This document shows positions 1 to 15,300 of a DNA stretch of 64,000 nt, in pieces. Origin of the DNA: Liolophura sinensis (Eukaryota; Mollusca; Polyplacophora; Chitonida; Chitonidae); contig NC_088301.1 in assembly GCF_032854445.1 (NCBI RefSeq), forward strand, positions 8,120,281 to 8,184,280, written 5' to 3'. The translations under genes and the position numbers were made by a program. Every line of letters begins with the position of its first letter. Within the stretch, counting starts at the first letter, position 1. The notes under the pieces were generated by a model that was given only the letters and a program-made list of their open reading frames with translations, was not told where the DNA came from and did not search any database.

Positions 1-110
1 AAGTCACTTCTTAGTCAGGTTATTCTATGACAAAATCAGAACTATTCAGGAAGATCTTGATCCAACAACATATCGCTAAATGCAACAACATTGCAATGGA
101 AGATCTTTAC

Positions 111-391
111 CTTGATATACTAATTCCCATGTAGCTACGAGAACACGGCGAATGCGTACAATGTCCTCGGTGTAAACATGTATATTCAGGAACACTGGAA
201 TCATGACATCATAGCGATGGAGAACTACTGATCTGTCCACACTGATGACGTCATACGATCCCCTAGCTCCTGTGACATTCATCTCAGCTAGTTTCGCTAC
301 AACTTTTGTGGCATTTATTGGGCTACAAACTGAGCTGTCCAAGTACGTAGTGTCGTTCCTTATGAACACTACCAACTTCCAGAGAGATTTC
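111..391 (-). CDS. Module 17, long exon 42 (short partner off window)
   Basis: Acceptor TTTTTTCAG, donor CAAG/GTAAAG; phase 2 to 1. It encodes LWKLVVFIRNDT, INATKVVAKL, TGARGSYDVI, YDVMIPVFLN and VATWELVYQG. Because it ends in phase 1 with an intact donor, at least a short partner exon must lie to the left of base 1. Confidence 0.85.
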
Positions 392-3300
392 CTGAAAAAA
401 AATGACAGCGCCATTTTGTAAAAAATTATCAGTTTTTGTGTATGGTTAGCACTTTCTTTATCAGCAACCGTGGACGAAGAAGGTAGAATGGTTTTGCAAA
501 AATGAAACCAAGTTTCAAGAAACATCACACGGACATGCATGTACCCCTCATCCAATCACAACATTTGTGCAACGGCCACGTGGAACAAAGTTACACGAAA
601 ATGACGTCCAACCCATAATGCACGTAGGCAAACCTGATGGGTAACTCGTGAAACTGCTTCCCGTCTGTATCAAAGCCGTGATTTCATTTGTTCTTTCCTT
701 TATTACATCACAATTACCGGTGTATCTGTGCTCACAGAACATATATGAAGTACACACGCAATGCAAAGTCACAGAAGAAAACGATGCCTTCTACTCTCAT
801 TTGGACCTTCTTTGTAGATCGTCCTCGAGTCTCCCCTTGGGGTAAATGACGTATACAACAAGAACATATATCACAGCACATCGTGTGTTGTTTTCGGTGA
901 CATCACTCTGGTAATATGGAGAAATATATATACATACCCATGCTTGTCAACAAATTCCTCTTGATTTGTTATTGTCACACTGTGTTCCTCTGCAAATATA
1001 ATTGTTATCAATAATTTGCATTATACATTCAACTAAAGCAGCAGTGAGAGTGTCTCTTATCACATTTAAGTCATATCTAATGAGGCATTTTCAGGATACT
1101 TAGTTTTCACGAGATTATTTGTTAGATTGATAGTTCGTCAACGTAATACGGAGGAATTTTTCACTGAGGCCTGAAGATGTTATGTTGATTATGATTCCTG
1201 TTAAAAAGGCCATGAAAATAAAGGCATTTTTTTCTAAACACACACCTATATAAATAGACGATGACCATACGGCTTCGACTGCTTCCTCAAAGTGTATGAA
1301 ATCAGTGACTTTGACCTCTCGTGACACGTAAAGTGGAAAGTGCCACCTGTACTCCACCAGCACGTCTGACGTCACTTCCTCCGCTTGATAGACGTCACCA
1401 GAGATTGACGTCATAGCACTAAATATCTGTTGCAGCATAGTATCATTGATAACATGGATGGTCTCGCGGTCAACTAACGTCTGGTCAACCAAAATGACAT
1501 ATTCTAGGCGCCAAACTGTAATCCTGTTTAGTATAGAAAATATTTAGCAAATATACATCTTGGTAAAGTACACTTCTCACAATGTACCAAATAATGCACA
1601 GTATTAAGATCTATTCTTCAATATATCGGCTATCTGCGGAGTCGAAAATGGGAGACCTATTCAAGCGCAATGGCGACTCAAGTCCAAGCAGAAGTGACAG
1701 GTGTTCTCTTATAATCGGCTACGTAAGTACTATGCCACCAATTTGCTAACAAATCGTAGCTGGCTTCCTCTGGCTGAGAAAGTCTGCCAGCAACCTGATG
1801 ACGACAGCGTGATTCCCCCGAGCTCTAGCGGGTTTCTTTTCACCATAATATTCTTGAGCACAGCGTAAAACACCAGTCAAATAAATAACTAGGAAATAAT
1901 TGTAAACAAATATGTCAGTGAATACATACCATAGTTGCACATGTATTATGTGTTTACCTACATGTACGTTCCATTTATGCAGATGTGCTTACCATTTCTC
2001 ATCTTTCAATACAAGGTACGATTGTTGCCTACTGAAATTGACATCCAAACAGCCACACGTGAACCACTCTGAAAAATGTTAATAATTACAAGGATTATGT
2101 AAACTACACGCAAAGAGAACAGCGTCCATTGGAAAAAACCTGACTGAATGTACAGAGCTGCCTAATAGTCGCAGCTAAAAACTACTAAGTTTCCTGATGT
2201 AGCTCTTTGATGACATATTAGATGACGAACACATAGCGTGTCAGTTTTGTTCCCATAGAACTAACAATGTAATTGTAAAAAATGTTCTCCATGTACTTCG
2301 TTGAACTACGCTATCTCACAAAGGCTACATTTTTATACAGTAAATCTGAACGAAAGTTGGTCAACACAGTTTCTTGGCAAAACGTAAGCCGACGTCACGC
2401 ACCCGTTCTCATCTGGGTCGGTTATTACTCTTGAAAAAGTCTTTGTGTTTGGGTTTTTTTTTACTGTACCTTCATAAACTGACTGCCAATAGGACTTGAT
2501 AGCAGACGACACTGTGTTGATGTCAAATAACCCCACTTCCGTTCTCAGGAAGATGGCTTGTGTAAACATGGACCTGATCACGGATTGTTCCTCCACCGTT
2601 ACGGTCTGGTAAGACTGGCCCGTTGGTCGAAGGATAGTCGAGACATGCTGAGTTAGTAGGGTCTGGTTGATATCTACGGATGTCAAGGATTCCACCAGGG
2701 TTTTGTTCACGTGTAGGTAATACACAAGCTTCCAATACGAAACGCTATGGTAAGTAAATAACGGAAAATACAGTAGATTTTTGATGCAACGTTTAAAGTT
2801 AGTAGAAAAGAATAAACCATGTGCATGTAATAGCAATGCATTTTTTGAAAGGAATAATCCGCAGGTAAATTTGTTACGACATTTTGCTTTACAAATATCA
2901 ATGTAATGTTGAGGTAAGAAGTCATATTCTGTGCATGAAGGAAAAACTTTGATGATAAACGCCATAAAGGGGGTGCAGGAATAAGCCGATGTAGTTTCAG
3001 AAGCATACATGGACAAGGTATCAAAACAAATGGTTTCCAAAGAGTAGTGATAATGAATTAAAGCAAACTGGAGTGAGTAGATTTCTCCAATTAAGTATCA
3101 TTTTAGTCCATTGCGTAACATAATACACGTATTTTAGTTTCCTTCAAGAGGTTAAGACACAGTAGACCTACCCTTTGGCGTCCACCACTTCTTCCTGGTT
3201 GACAATGTCCACACGCACACAACTGCAGTTCTTGTAATCTGGTGAAAGTCACACCATGTAAACACGATGAATTATGCTTAGAAAAAGAAGCCTGATTTTT

Positions 3301-6300
3301 TTTTGGATTTATATGGGTGGTGTTTAATGTCTTCCTCAAGAATTGTTCGTTTACGTCACTGTGGTCAGGTTAATGACTTTCCTGAGTAAACCACAATCAC
3401 AATTCGCTAAAGTCCCTGAGAAACCTATTGACTAAGCCGCGGCCCGACTGCCAATTTATAACATCTTATGCCAACGGATTTTAATCTAGAGACAGTTGTG
3501 CATAAACTTCACAAATATATGGTGCGAGAACATTTCAACATTATAGAATTGAAATACAACACCGAACAACTCTTCACTAAAATTGTCCATCATCTAATCC
3601 AAACGGAAACCTTTGCAACTGTTCACTATTCTTGCAAACAATATTTGATAAAGTAAGGATCCAACATATTTGTATGTGTCTGACTAAAGATGCAAAAGTA
3701 ACAAATATGAAATTAAACTATGTCTCGTATCCAACATTCCACTTTACCTTCTTTTGTTTCCTCCCACACCTGAACTAATGCGGTTTCGAACCGTGAATAC
3801 TGTTGTACGGATACTCGTGACGTCATATACACCGAAAAGTGATATCGATACTGAAGTAACGAGGTCCCGCTCACTACGGTGAAGAGCTGACCACGCGGGC
3901 CTCGTAGTGCGTCCAGTTTAATGCTGAGGTCAGTATAGTTCAGGACAGGCAGCGCAGATGCCGGTAAGTAATGGTTATCTTGTTTCGCGAAGCAAACCAC
4001 TTTCCAGACGGTTCGGCTTGAACAGAAATTACGAGCATCCAAAATAACAAAGTTTTTTTCTAAAAATTCGTTTAACTTGTGCCAAATGCACATTTATATC
4101 CAGACAGGCATACTCTCAAAGAAAATAATGGTTTACATAAAGCAATTGCCTACTGTGTCTTTTACAATCAACTGACGATTTAGCTGGTGAATGGAAAATA
4201 CCACTACCTTAAAGAGGACAGACCTGTACACAAGCCATTATGGCTGGTCTAGAACCTTTGTACCACTACCTTAAAGAGGACAGACCTGTAAACAAGCCAT
4301 TATGGCTGGTCTAGACCCTTTGCTATCAAAGGAATACAAACCTATAGTTCCTCTTGTCAGCTTAACTTAATAAGTGTTAATCCGAGAATCGAGAAAAAAC
4401 TAAAATTACTATTTTTGTGTATATGTCACAGGCTTTAGGGGGTGGTGAATTCAAATACACAATTATCTCTCGTCTGTTACAATGACATGATTAAGGCATA
4501 TAAAGCATGTATGTTGTTAATTTCAAAATACTTACCCGGTCGCATCCAGATATTCTTCCTGTCGTTCTATTGACACTGTGATGTTTGCTTCCATGGCTAA
4601 TTCAAGAAACAGTGAATGTCATAAACACTTGATGGACAAAGTAACGATACAAATCAGAAATGTGTTCAATACGAGTGTTCAACTTAACAGCAACGGCTTA
4701 AAAAATGACAATCCAAGTGTTTTCAAGCTATAAACACTGTCAATAAAATCTCCCTAATTTATCAGATGAATGTTTTAAAAAAACTAAAGCTTCAAATAAA
4801 GGCAAAAGTCATATTTGGATTTCAAGTGCTAAATATACACATCCGATACCGGTAGAAAACAGGTCGGTTTCCACCGAAGGCGATTACACCAAAATGTGTT
4901 AAGTACACATTTATTGCTTAGGTCATTTAGTTGAAGTCCCCCATGCCCCGTATGGTTTTGAAGCACTTACATCAGGAAAATACTTGTCTGTCAGCATCAA
5001 CTACAAACCCATATATTAAAGACAGCGGGAAAGTTGACATTTTACAGTAGCAAGCATACATACTAAAGCATTGTTGTGACAACAACACTAGCAGGTTTCA
5101 TAATCATTACATAAGTCGAAAACATCTGTTTGTTACCATGATGACAATAATAGCCAGTCAGTATATCTGCACCACAGGCGAACTGCAGAAAAACTACTAG
5201 CAGGCTAGTTGCACGCTATTATGGTGTCGCTAGGTGCCAGTCTACAGCTACGTGTAGTCTATTATATTACTGTTTTTCAGTTCACCAAAACTGACCGAGA
5301 TCTTACCTGATTGCTTTCCTGCTATCATCTGTGTTAGCTCTGTTTGGACCAAGGCGATGTTCTCTGCGTCTAACTTATTGGTCAGATGAAAAGCAAAACT
5401 GTAGCCATATCGCGTGTATGATAACTGCGTAATACTATCCATGGTGTAAAACTGGTACTGCTTTCTCGGACCTTCAAGGGCAAGGTGAGCTTTCAGAAAT
5501 CTCTCTGACAGATTGTCCACCATAGTTGCGTCTACAGTCGTTCCGTTCACTTTTAAGGTGTAAACCATTTTCCAGAAGGATTGCCTTAATAGAGAAAAAA
5601 GCAAAGTTCCATGTTATAATATGTATATTTGAGCCAAAGCCTTCTGCTGCGAGGCATTGTTGCGTTTTACAGACAGAAGAAAAAATACTTTGTGAACGCG
5701 AAAAAATTCTTAGGGAATGGGAACTATATCTCACCAGTTTAAATACACTGCAATTTGACAAGCTTCTTCAAAATCACTGAATACTGCAGATATATATGTA
5801 TTTTTTAATCCACTTCATTTGGCCTAGGATTTACGTAACTCGATGGAAAGCAGTGATTTCATATAAGTACTACTAATCGAATCCTTTGCAGATTTTACCT
5901 GTGTTCATTCGGAGTCAATGGAGTAAAAAGGAAAACGAAAAAATTCTAATTCAACATTCAGGAAAAAATTGCATTTCGAGAGGCTGCCCACAATTCCTTG
6001 GATATATCATACATCAAAACATTTAAGTTCTACGACAGTGACCTATGGGCAGACCAGGTCGCGGGTTGTGATGTATAAGTTATATATACATTTTACATTT
6101 CGTTAGCAGACAATTACATATATACGAATTTCATATCCTCATCACTCCGAATAAATATTCATTGAAGACAGCTTACCCTCTGTTATCTAGAACCTCCTCT
6201 TGGCGGATGTTGGCTATTTCCACACACGAACACGCTTTCCAAGCTGTAATCACAAAGTTAAAGGGACATTCGGATCTTAAGACCTAACGATCAAAATTTA

Positions 6301-9300
6301 ACTTTTGTGGCTTGGAATATTTGGTGAAACAGCCATCCTTAATCACAAGCCTACTTAAAGCCACAAGTCTAAGTAATTGTAACAAGTCTACTTATAGCCA
6401 CAAGTCTAAGTAATTGCAACAAGCCTACTTATAGTCACAACTCTACGTAATTGCAACAAGCCTACTTATAGCCACAACTCTACGTAATTGCAACAAGCCT
6501 ACTTATAGCCACAAGTCTAAGTAATTGCAACAAGCCTACTTATAGCCACAAGTCTAAGTAATTGCAACAAGTCTACTTATAGCCACAAGTCTAAGTAATT
6601 GCAACAGGCTTACTTAATGAAAATAAACTTATTTAATCACAACATACATGCACTTAATCAATCAAATAGAATAAATCCAAGACCCCTACTTAATAAGAAA
6701 GTAGTGCATTACTATAATAAGATTACTATTACCATAAATTGCTGCATCACACTAATCGGATTTCCATTCAAATTATGTTCACATAACTGTCACAAAATCA
6801 CCTGTTTTGCATTTTAAATGTTAGGTTGGTGAAACACCACGAACATACAGATTTGAGAGTACATATGCAAACCTTACCCTCGTTTTTCTCTTCCCAAGCT
6901 TCTATTAGTTGAGACTCCAATTCTGCGAAGCTCTCAGTGGCTACTTTTGTAGTAGCAAACAATGTAAATTGTTGTCTGTACTCAATGACCGATACGTCCT
7001 GACTGACGGCACTGAAGCCCTCTCCATTTGGTGTCTTCACACCGACAAGATTCTCGTGTAAAACTGTCACGTTTATTTTCTGCCAATCTCCAGAATGAAT
7101 AACTGTGTTGTTGTAGTTCAGGCTGTATTCGAACTTCCAACGGGGATTCCTGTAATGGGTTAAGATGGAACTTTCAAGATAGCAATTACATTCCTAGTAA
7201 GTTAATGAAGATTAACCGCCATACTGTCGTTACCACTCTGACACTACCCTCCATGCTGTAATCTTTTGCAATGCATTCTTTTAGTTCGGAGCGTAAAATT
7301 TGTTTAACTATATAAGGCCTTTAACTTCACGTTTATAAAATTATGTTTCACCTGTGAAATGGTCTTAAAAAGTTTTATGTGATTTTATAAAATAAATACA
7401 CTTCGACCGGCAATTGCTCCATAAAATAACACAAGATAGGGCGAGAGTTACGAGTGACGAAGAGATTGTGGACTCAAGAAAGCAGGTTTATAATAAAGTC
7501 ATACGTTTTGCTGAAAAACCTTGACACAAGACAAACATTACATCTCCACGATAACGCTAGGTGTATTAGTCCTCACATTTAACCTCGTCAGAATTTAGTT
7601 AAAATATTTCGACTGAGCGGAAAAAGAAAACACCCTAACTGTTAGAGAAGACTGGAAATAAATTTGGATTGCTTTTCGCGATGAACGTCAGAAACTTCGT
7701 CAAGACCTTGCAGGAACATGACAACGCATGACTTGACTTGATTGCATTGTTGTAAAAGAACACAAAATTTGAACTGAATTCTAATTAGACTCAGTTTTCC
7801 CGATCTTACCCTTCAGTATCCGTATACTCCTTCTGGCGAATAAATGTCACCTTCAGCTTGTCTATGTCCAATCCTGTAATGACAGTATACAAAATATTTT
7901 AACTTTACTTAATTTTAATATACAGCCAGGCCAACAAGCGTCGAGGTAAACGTACAACTTCAATCTTAGTATACAGAAATCAAGTGAAAGAGAAAGTTAA
8001 AGTAAAGCCGCGATCTCACCGTGAGGTTTGTGGTAGCGACTTGCCGAAGTCGACCAGTCGAATGAGAAACAACACAAAACGTTGTTTCATATAATTAGTA
8101 AAATTCGACACATCGCAGCGTGCATGCGTAGTTTGTGAAATAGCCTTTGTTTTAGTTTATGTAAATTCCTTTAAACTTTACCATTGAAAACTCTCTAAAA
8201 TACCATCAACTTTATTTCCAAAACACAATTTTTTAAACAAAATAAAACACATAATGTATTTCATTTATAAGGTGCGCTCTCTGTCATAATGATGGCGTAT
8301 CGATGAAGTCACACGATTTTTACGCTGTAAACATAACTGTATTTACTGTCAGGATATATCTTCCGGCAAGTGCACAAATTTCAAAATTCGCTCAATAAAC
8401 ATTACCTATTGATAAACATGCAGCTGGGAAAAGATCGCGAGACTCCAACGAGGCTCAGCAAAATAAACATAGCTCAGCCCCAAAATTCATGTATTTATAT
8501 ATTCATGCCCTTAAAAAACAGATATATTTATGTATAATTTTTAGTGATGATTCAGGGATTTCTGTTGGCTTTTCCTTCAAAGTGTAGAGTGGGTAAGTAA
8601 CAGGTAGGAGTTAGTCTGGATCTGTTTCTCAATAATTGGATTAAAGGTAAACTGAACCTCGTAAAATGGTTTTAATATTTGACAGGAGGCATTCACACCT
8701 CACACTAGAACGAGTCAGTGAGTGCACCAAACCGCGAAATACACTGACAAACCTCCATTGACGGTAGCCCATGTTTTCTTGATGGACATTCCCACGGCTT
8801 CCAAAGACTCCTGAGAGACGTAATGGTTTAGAAAAACAGAGAAAGCACTTTGGGCCATCATCGACTTCTTCACGTTAGCCGTAACCTTGTACTTGATGCC
8901 ATTCGGACCGGAAAACGTAAGCTTGTCTTGCAGATAATGGATGGCCGTCAGTGGAGTTGTTTCCGCATCCACAAGAACCCCATTGAGTTTGATTCTGTAA
9001 CCCACTCGCCATACCGACTCCCTAAAATAACAACATGGAAAGATTACGTGTATTTCAGAGACATCGCAGGCTCAGAGCTGGGAGTCGCCCCTTCCACTGT
9101 AGACGCTAGTCCCTTGACAAATGAGTTTGTCGGTCAGGAGAAGTCTAAAGTCCAGGGGGAGTCACGGTGGTTCCCAGCTCATCTACCCGAACGCCTCCAT
9201 GTATTAACGAGAAATATTTCTGAGCACAAGGCCAAATCCATATTAAATAAATAAACCAATAAATAAATAAATTGTGCGTAACCATAGGCAAATTACTTAA

Positions 9301-12300
9301 GAGCCTTCTCACGAGTGACATACGGTTTTGCACGGCATATTAGACGAAGTGGTCTTCAAAGAACGTCAGATTTATTTATTTACCTTATTTGTTTACTTGG
9401 TTTGTGCATTCTGCCGTACTCAAGAATATTTCACTTATACGACAGCTGCCAGCATTATGGTGGGAGGCAACCACACAGAGCCCAGGGGAAACACACGACT
9501 ATTCGCAGGTTGTTGCCAGACCCACGGACGGATGAAGAACGTATGACGGCGCAAACGACTCTACGAACGGGCAGCACGGGAGGCGAGTACGGCGTCAAGC
9601 TCTACTGAGGCGTCACTCCTCAATCAGAGTGAATATACACACATATTAACATAACATATTATCCCCACAGAATTGCTGCACAGGAGTTGTACAAGAGAAG
9701 TGTACTATCTACCCAGTCTCTGTAATGAGCTCATCTTGGTGTTTGGGGAACTCCACCTGGACACAGTCACAATCACGGAAATCTGCATCAGAAAGTCAAA
9801 AAAAAAAAGAATGGTATTTAAAAATCAAAATCCAAATAGAAATCCAAAACACAGTCATAAAATATATTTTTTTTCATCAGTCCATGTAATATTTAATACA
9901 AAATCCAAAATACAGTAATGGAATTTGGACCGATGTAGTTCTCCGTTTGGTTATCTATAGTTTATTATATATTCATAATTTCAGTTCCAGAATTATACAT
10001 GTTAATATTTTCTGTATATGGTAAATGCAATCACACACCTGGATACTGGGTGTAGTATGCCTGTAAGATGGAATGACGGAGTCTTCCCCATATGTCTGGA
10101 GCGATTGGATGGTTCAAGTAGAAGCGGAAGAACGATGTGGCCGGCCAGAGGTGTTTCACATTGCCGGAAAATAGCTTATACGATAGACCAGTCGGGGTTT
10201 TAAAACTGATCCTGGACGACAGGGACGAATAGCTGACGGACGGAATGTACTCAGTGTATACCAGTTTGTTCTTCACGTTCACGAAGTATACCAACTTCCA
10301 CACCAGCCGACTGTAGAAGGATGCATATTTATTTATTTATTTATATATTTATTTATTTATTCAACTGGGGTTCAAAAGCATAAAAAACACTAGCATGAAG
10401 TACATGTCAGATGAAAGACCATTAAATACTGTCCGGGACTATGGTTTGATTTATTAGAATATTTTACGATCTAGTAAAATGAATTTGAAACTGGATTTTA
10501 CGGTTTCCTTTTCTGACCATACTGGGACCAGCTTCACATCAGCTTTTTTCCCAATTAACACCCATAGATTGCTATATTTCATCACTCAAAATGCATCTTC
10601 ATTTAGAGCTATGAATGCATTCAACAAATGAACCTTGAAACTACCTTTTTTCAAGCCATAAATATTGTATGAGACGTCATTAATACCTTTTGGGTCCCAA
10701 CAGACGACCATAGAATCCTGTGTTTAAAATGCATTTTACTAGGTTGGAAAAATTCTAAAAAAGCTAAATCAAAACTATTTTCCTGGACAGTGTTTTTTTA
10801 TCTTCTAGATACTTCATTTTATTGTTTTCTTTGCCTTTAAGTACATTGTCAAGGGTATGCACTTATACGACAGCAATCTATTTAATGGTTAGAGGAAATG
10901 ATATTACTTTGACGCAGCGATATAAACATGTCGTACAGACATGTTACCTGGAGGCAAAACCGTGATATAATAGTAAAGGTGACATTAAACATTCGTCAAT
11001 CGAGTAGAGAATTTTAAATTTTCAACCAGATTGACAAAAGTCAGTTTAATGATCAGGGGGCACCGAAATGCCTGGCGGCAGTAAACATTACTAACGAGAC
11101 ACAAAGCCCTAAACAATCGGAACATGTGAAAACTCTGTTACTTGGTTCTTCATAAGCAGAGAAAGCATCCGCACATAAGTCAAATATATATATATATATA
11201 TTAGTCATTTGATGATCATATGATATAAATGAACAAAGGAGATTATTAGAAGTCATTTAGTACTTAATTACATAATTGATTGCTGTGCAAAGCCATATAG
11301 AAATATTCAAAAGTATACACAAATTTTTCATGTAACGGCTGTTAGGTTGGCAGGTGAAGGAAAGCGGGGTGACAGCAGTAAACCATAGTCCTCTGGCAAG
11401 TAACTGAATAACCTTTTGACGAAGCCACAGGCGATCGGTAGTTTAAGTTACATACCACCGAAGTTGAAAAAATTGTGCTGTTATTTTAAACGTCATCTAA
11501 AAAAAAAGACGTATTTGACTTTGAGTGTATGATCGAATACTTAGTTTTATACTTTCCCTTCGATCATCGAGTCGCGCTGTATTTAGAGAATCTGATTTTT
11601 TTTTTAGTAAGTTACCTCCCCTTATTCCCTAGAAAATGGGAGGTGTTCTGTGAACTTGAAATGTCAGACACGGCACTGTACGTATTGTAATCATTCGGCC
11701 CACCATGTAACTTCAGTTGTGACTTCAATACTTGATAAAACATTATCGATAGAAAGAAAGATCGTATTTGGTTTACTAGACATAAAATTCGCTTTCAATC
11801 TTCCGTATTGTTTATACATGTACGATCCACGAGCGAGAGTTGCATTGTGGGAATCTTTGCGCTGTCTCATTTGCATGTTACCTCGTTGGGTGCACAGTTT
11901 TGACCTTTATAATTCTCTAAATCGACATTTTTTCGGAACATACAGGCCCAGCAGGTTAATTTAGGAGTCAAATGCAGCTCATTTTTGTATTTTGCTGAAA
12001 GAATTTAAAAATTTTGAATTTCTTTCGGTGGTATGTCTCTTTAAAACGGTAATCAAGTTTGCAACATCAGTGGGATAGGGTCTATTCGGTGAGGTACACA
12101 ACGGTGAACAACGCAGACATCAAATGAGTGAACTGGTCGACATGATACATTTGGCATTTGATGGCTAAACTCAGAGTTCAGTGGTTCGAAAACTGATGGT
12201 ATCCATATCAATTTTCTGTGTATAAAAGCCTTTTCTACATCCATGAATTGTCAGCATAAATAATGATAGTACCTTTTGAATATTAACCATTGTGAAAAAT

Positions 12301-15300
12301 TAGAAATTGCATTTTGATACAGTACATAAGGAACTTACCCATCCGGTGTTGTAGTTTGGCGGATACCATTTACCGTCACATGGATATCCTCCTCCGTGTG
12401 GCTGCCTACAAAGCAAGGGAGATAACTTTCCTCATTGTACCCCTAATTATTCTGGGACTGCATAGAGCTTATTTTAAGTAGGAGTGTGCATATTTCGCAC
12501 TTTCACGGGTTAAATAAATATGTAACACTATACAATACTATGGATTGTGTTTATAAACTACATTTAAATCTCCTGTTTCTACACATTGCTTGGCAAGTTC
12601 GCATTTCCAGTTATTCATTAAGCAGGTTCAAAAATAAAAGTAGACCCGGTTATGGATTACTTTCTTTTACCTGACAAACGGGTTAAGTAATACTCCGTCA
12701 GAGTTTTCTCGAAGCGATGGTAGTCTTCCTTTGATACCCAAGTATGCAGATAGAGGGCGTTGGAATACCGAAAATCATAGGCCCGGAAGCTGTAGAAATT
12801 TTCTGGCACGATGACATATGCTCCTTGAGGGCCTGTGAACGTTACGTGTTGGTTTAACAGGCTCACGTTTAACGGCTGTGTGTCTCCGGGGGAAACGACT
12901 GTGCCGTTAACATTCATGTAGTAAACCAGCTTCCAGTATCGCTCCCTAGAGTAATTAAACATATGTGAGAAAAAACAACTGCAAATTCGCTATAGTTATG
13001 ACATCCATTTATTACACATGGGTCACAACCTCATTTATAACACTACTGCTCAAATACAACACATACCACGAGGTGGTCCCAAATACACACCACTCAAAAA
13101 GTTTTTTCAAGTGTCTTTGCCTCTTTAAAGGAAAATCGAAGAAAATATTGAAGATCACATTTTCAATTAACTTTAAAAACTCCTTCATCTGAACTTAATG
13201 CAACTTTTGTGTTTTAAACAGGATGTCAAAAATGTGGAGGACCTACAGACATATGGACAAAACTTAAGTTCAACACTTCGGAAGTATAGTATTGTGAAGC
13301 AAAACAATTTAAGAAGCTTCGTAAAACCTGGTCCTGCTTGTCGGATCTAAAAGCAAGCGGAAATCTGCTAAAAAGCTATATATAGCTGTCTCCAGTGCGC
13401 CTGGTTTGAAGAATTCTTTGCTAAGGGGCAAACACATTTGGGTGGCTATGCATTCAACTCATCAGCAAGGCGTCATCAAAGTCTGTAATGTTGTAACAGA
13501 CACGAATGACCATGTGTTTTTGTATGACTTGTTTCTGCTCATGCCTACTGGAAACTGCGACATCCAACAAAAATGGCTTCGACCTGCATTTAAGTACTTA
13601 GGTATGGATTTGCTCTGGTGTACTCAGACAGATTTAGGCCATATATGCCTGAATACAATGTGCGGGATTTTTTTTAGGATCCGTCTCTAGACTTCTATTT
13701 ATTCTACAGTCAGTATAACTTCTGAAATACCATACAGTTCTGTTTGATGTGTTCATTTAATAATTAAAGAGGGTTTAATACGGTATAAGCGAATCAATCT
13801 CCAGTCCATGTAGTCATGTTTGCTGACATCCATAGCCACAGTTAGGTAAAGACATTTTTACAAAAATTTTTGCATCATTGTTCTTTGCAGTTCAGAAAAT
13901 TAGTAAAACAGCATCCTCCAAATTCAGTGAGAACAAACGAATCACCCATATGTTGTGCAAGAGAAGCCACGTACCCTCCTTCAGACAACAGCTCTTCGGT
14001 ATTACTCACACTCACTTTGATACATCCACAACCTCTGTATTCTGTGGACGAAATTTTTAAACATTAAAGAACAAATTATCATATACAACTTTTTCACGGC
14101 ATGTTTTATAATCTTTGCGTAAGGAAGTTACATTTTTAAACATCAGCGTTGTACAAATTACAAATTATCATGCTTAGCTTTTTCAAGTAAAATGGTATAG
14201 TTTTTGCGGAATCTACATACAGGAAGAGGGCTTTAGCATTTGATTTTTCATCAGGGTTTTACGCCGTGCGCAAAAGTATTTTACTTATACGACGGCGGCT
14301 AGCAATGAAGTGGGAGGAAAACGGACAGAAGGTGACTTCGCAAGCAGTGAAATGACTACAAATTAGCCTACAACCAGTCACATATGACCTGCTGATCCTT
14401 CGATCAGAACAATGTCACTCGTTAGTGTTTACCAACCATGTTTCAGCGTTATAAAACATCCATAAATGTTCACAAAAATTGCATGATTGTTACTGAGTTA
14501 TCAGAATGTTTCAATTGATGACATTTCATGAGCCTAACCCTAGGTATATCATGTTGAAAATTTCAGTATTGTTTTACATTTGGGGACGGTGATAGTTACC
14601 GTGTATCGAAACGTCCTGCGCAATATACCCAAAAGCTGATATCCGTGAAAGTTATCATAAATATATATTAGTTGCATAATTCGAATGTACGTTACAGGTA
14701 TGTGAAAAAGGTATAATTCTTAAATGTGAATAATCAGCCAAGTTTTTCTGTAACAAGGTATTCGGTTTCCTCCCACCATAATGTCTTCCTGCTATGAACT
14801 ATTCTTGAGTACGGCTTAAAACATCTATCAAATAATTAACTGACTTACCGGAATGTGCGGAAAGCCACGTTTCCTTTATAGAAGATGCAAATTTTGTGAA
14901 ATCAGCATAGGCCACCTTGGTTTTCATGAAGAGGCTAAAGTGGTATCGATAGTCCAAACTCCCCGCTGGTAATGACGGGGTTATTACGTAACGCAGCCCG
15001 GATTCAGTTGTGAGATTCAGTTCATCCCGGACGTATTCTTGTAATGATGTTGTATTCAACTTTGGCCAAGATGCGGAATTGACAATTTTCCCTTTGTACC
15101 GTAAGTAATAATCCACTCGCGTTTCCCACCTGAAGTAAAAGTATCAATAATAAAAATTTTGGCTCCGTAGGATGGATTAATAAAATTGATTAATGAAATA
15201 CATAAAGATGTAATTAAATGTATCCAATGTAAAGCTATATTCTGTATTTGGCGTTCACATAATTGTTATTAGGGACTACACATCAGAAAAAACTGCTGTC

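Noticed and set aside
13406-13690. 94-codon plus-strand open frame (opens MKNSLLRGKHIW)
   Set aside because: No recognisable domain, no supporting splice series, and it lies inside an intron of the DSL gene on the other strand. It could be an old element fragment but cannot be supported.
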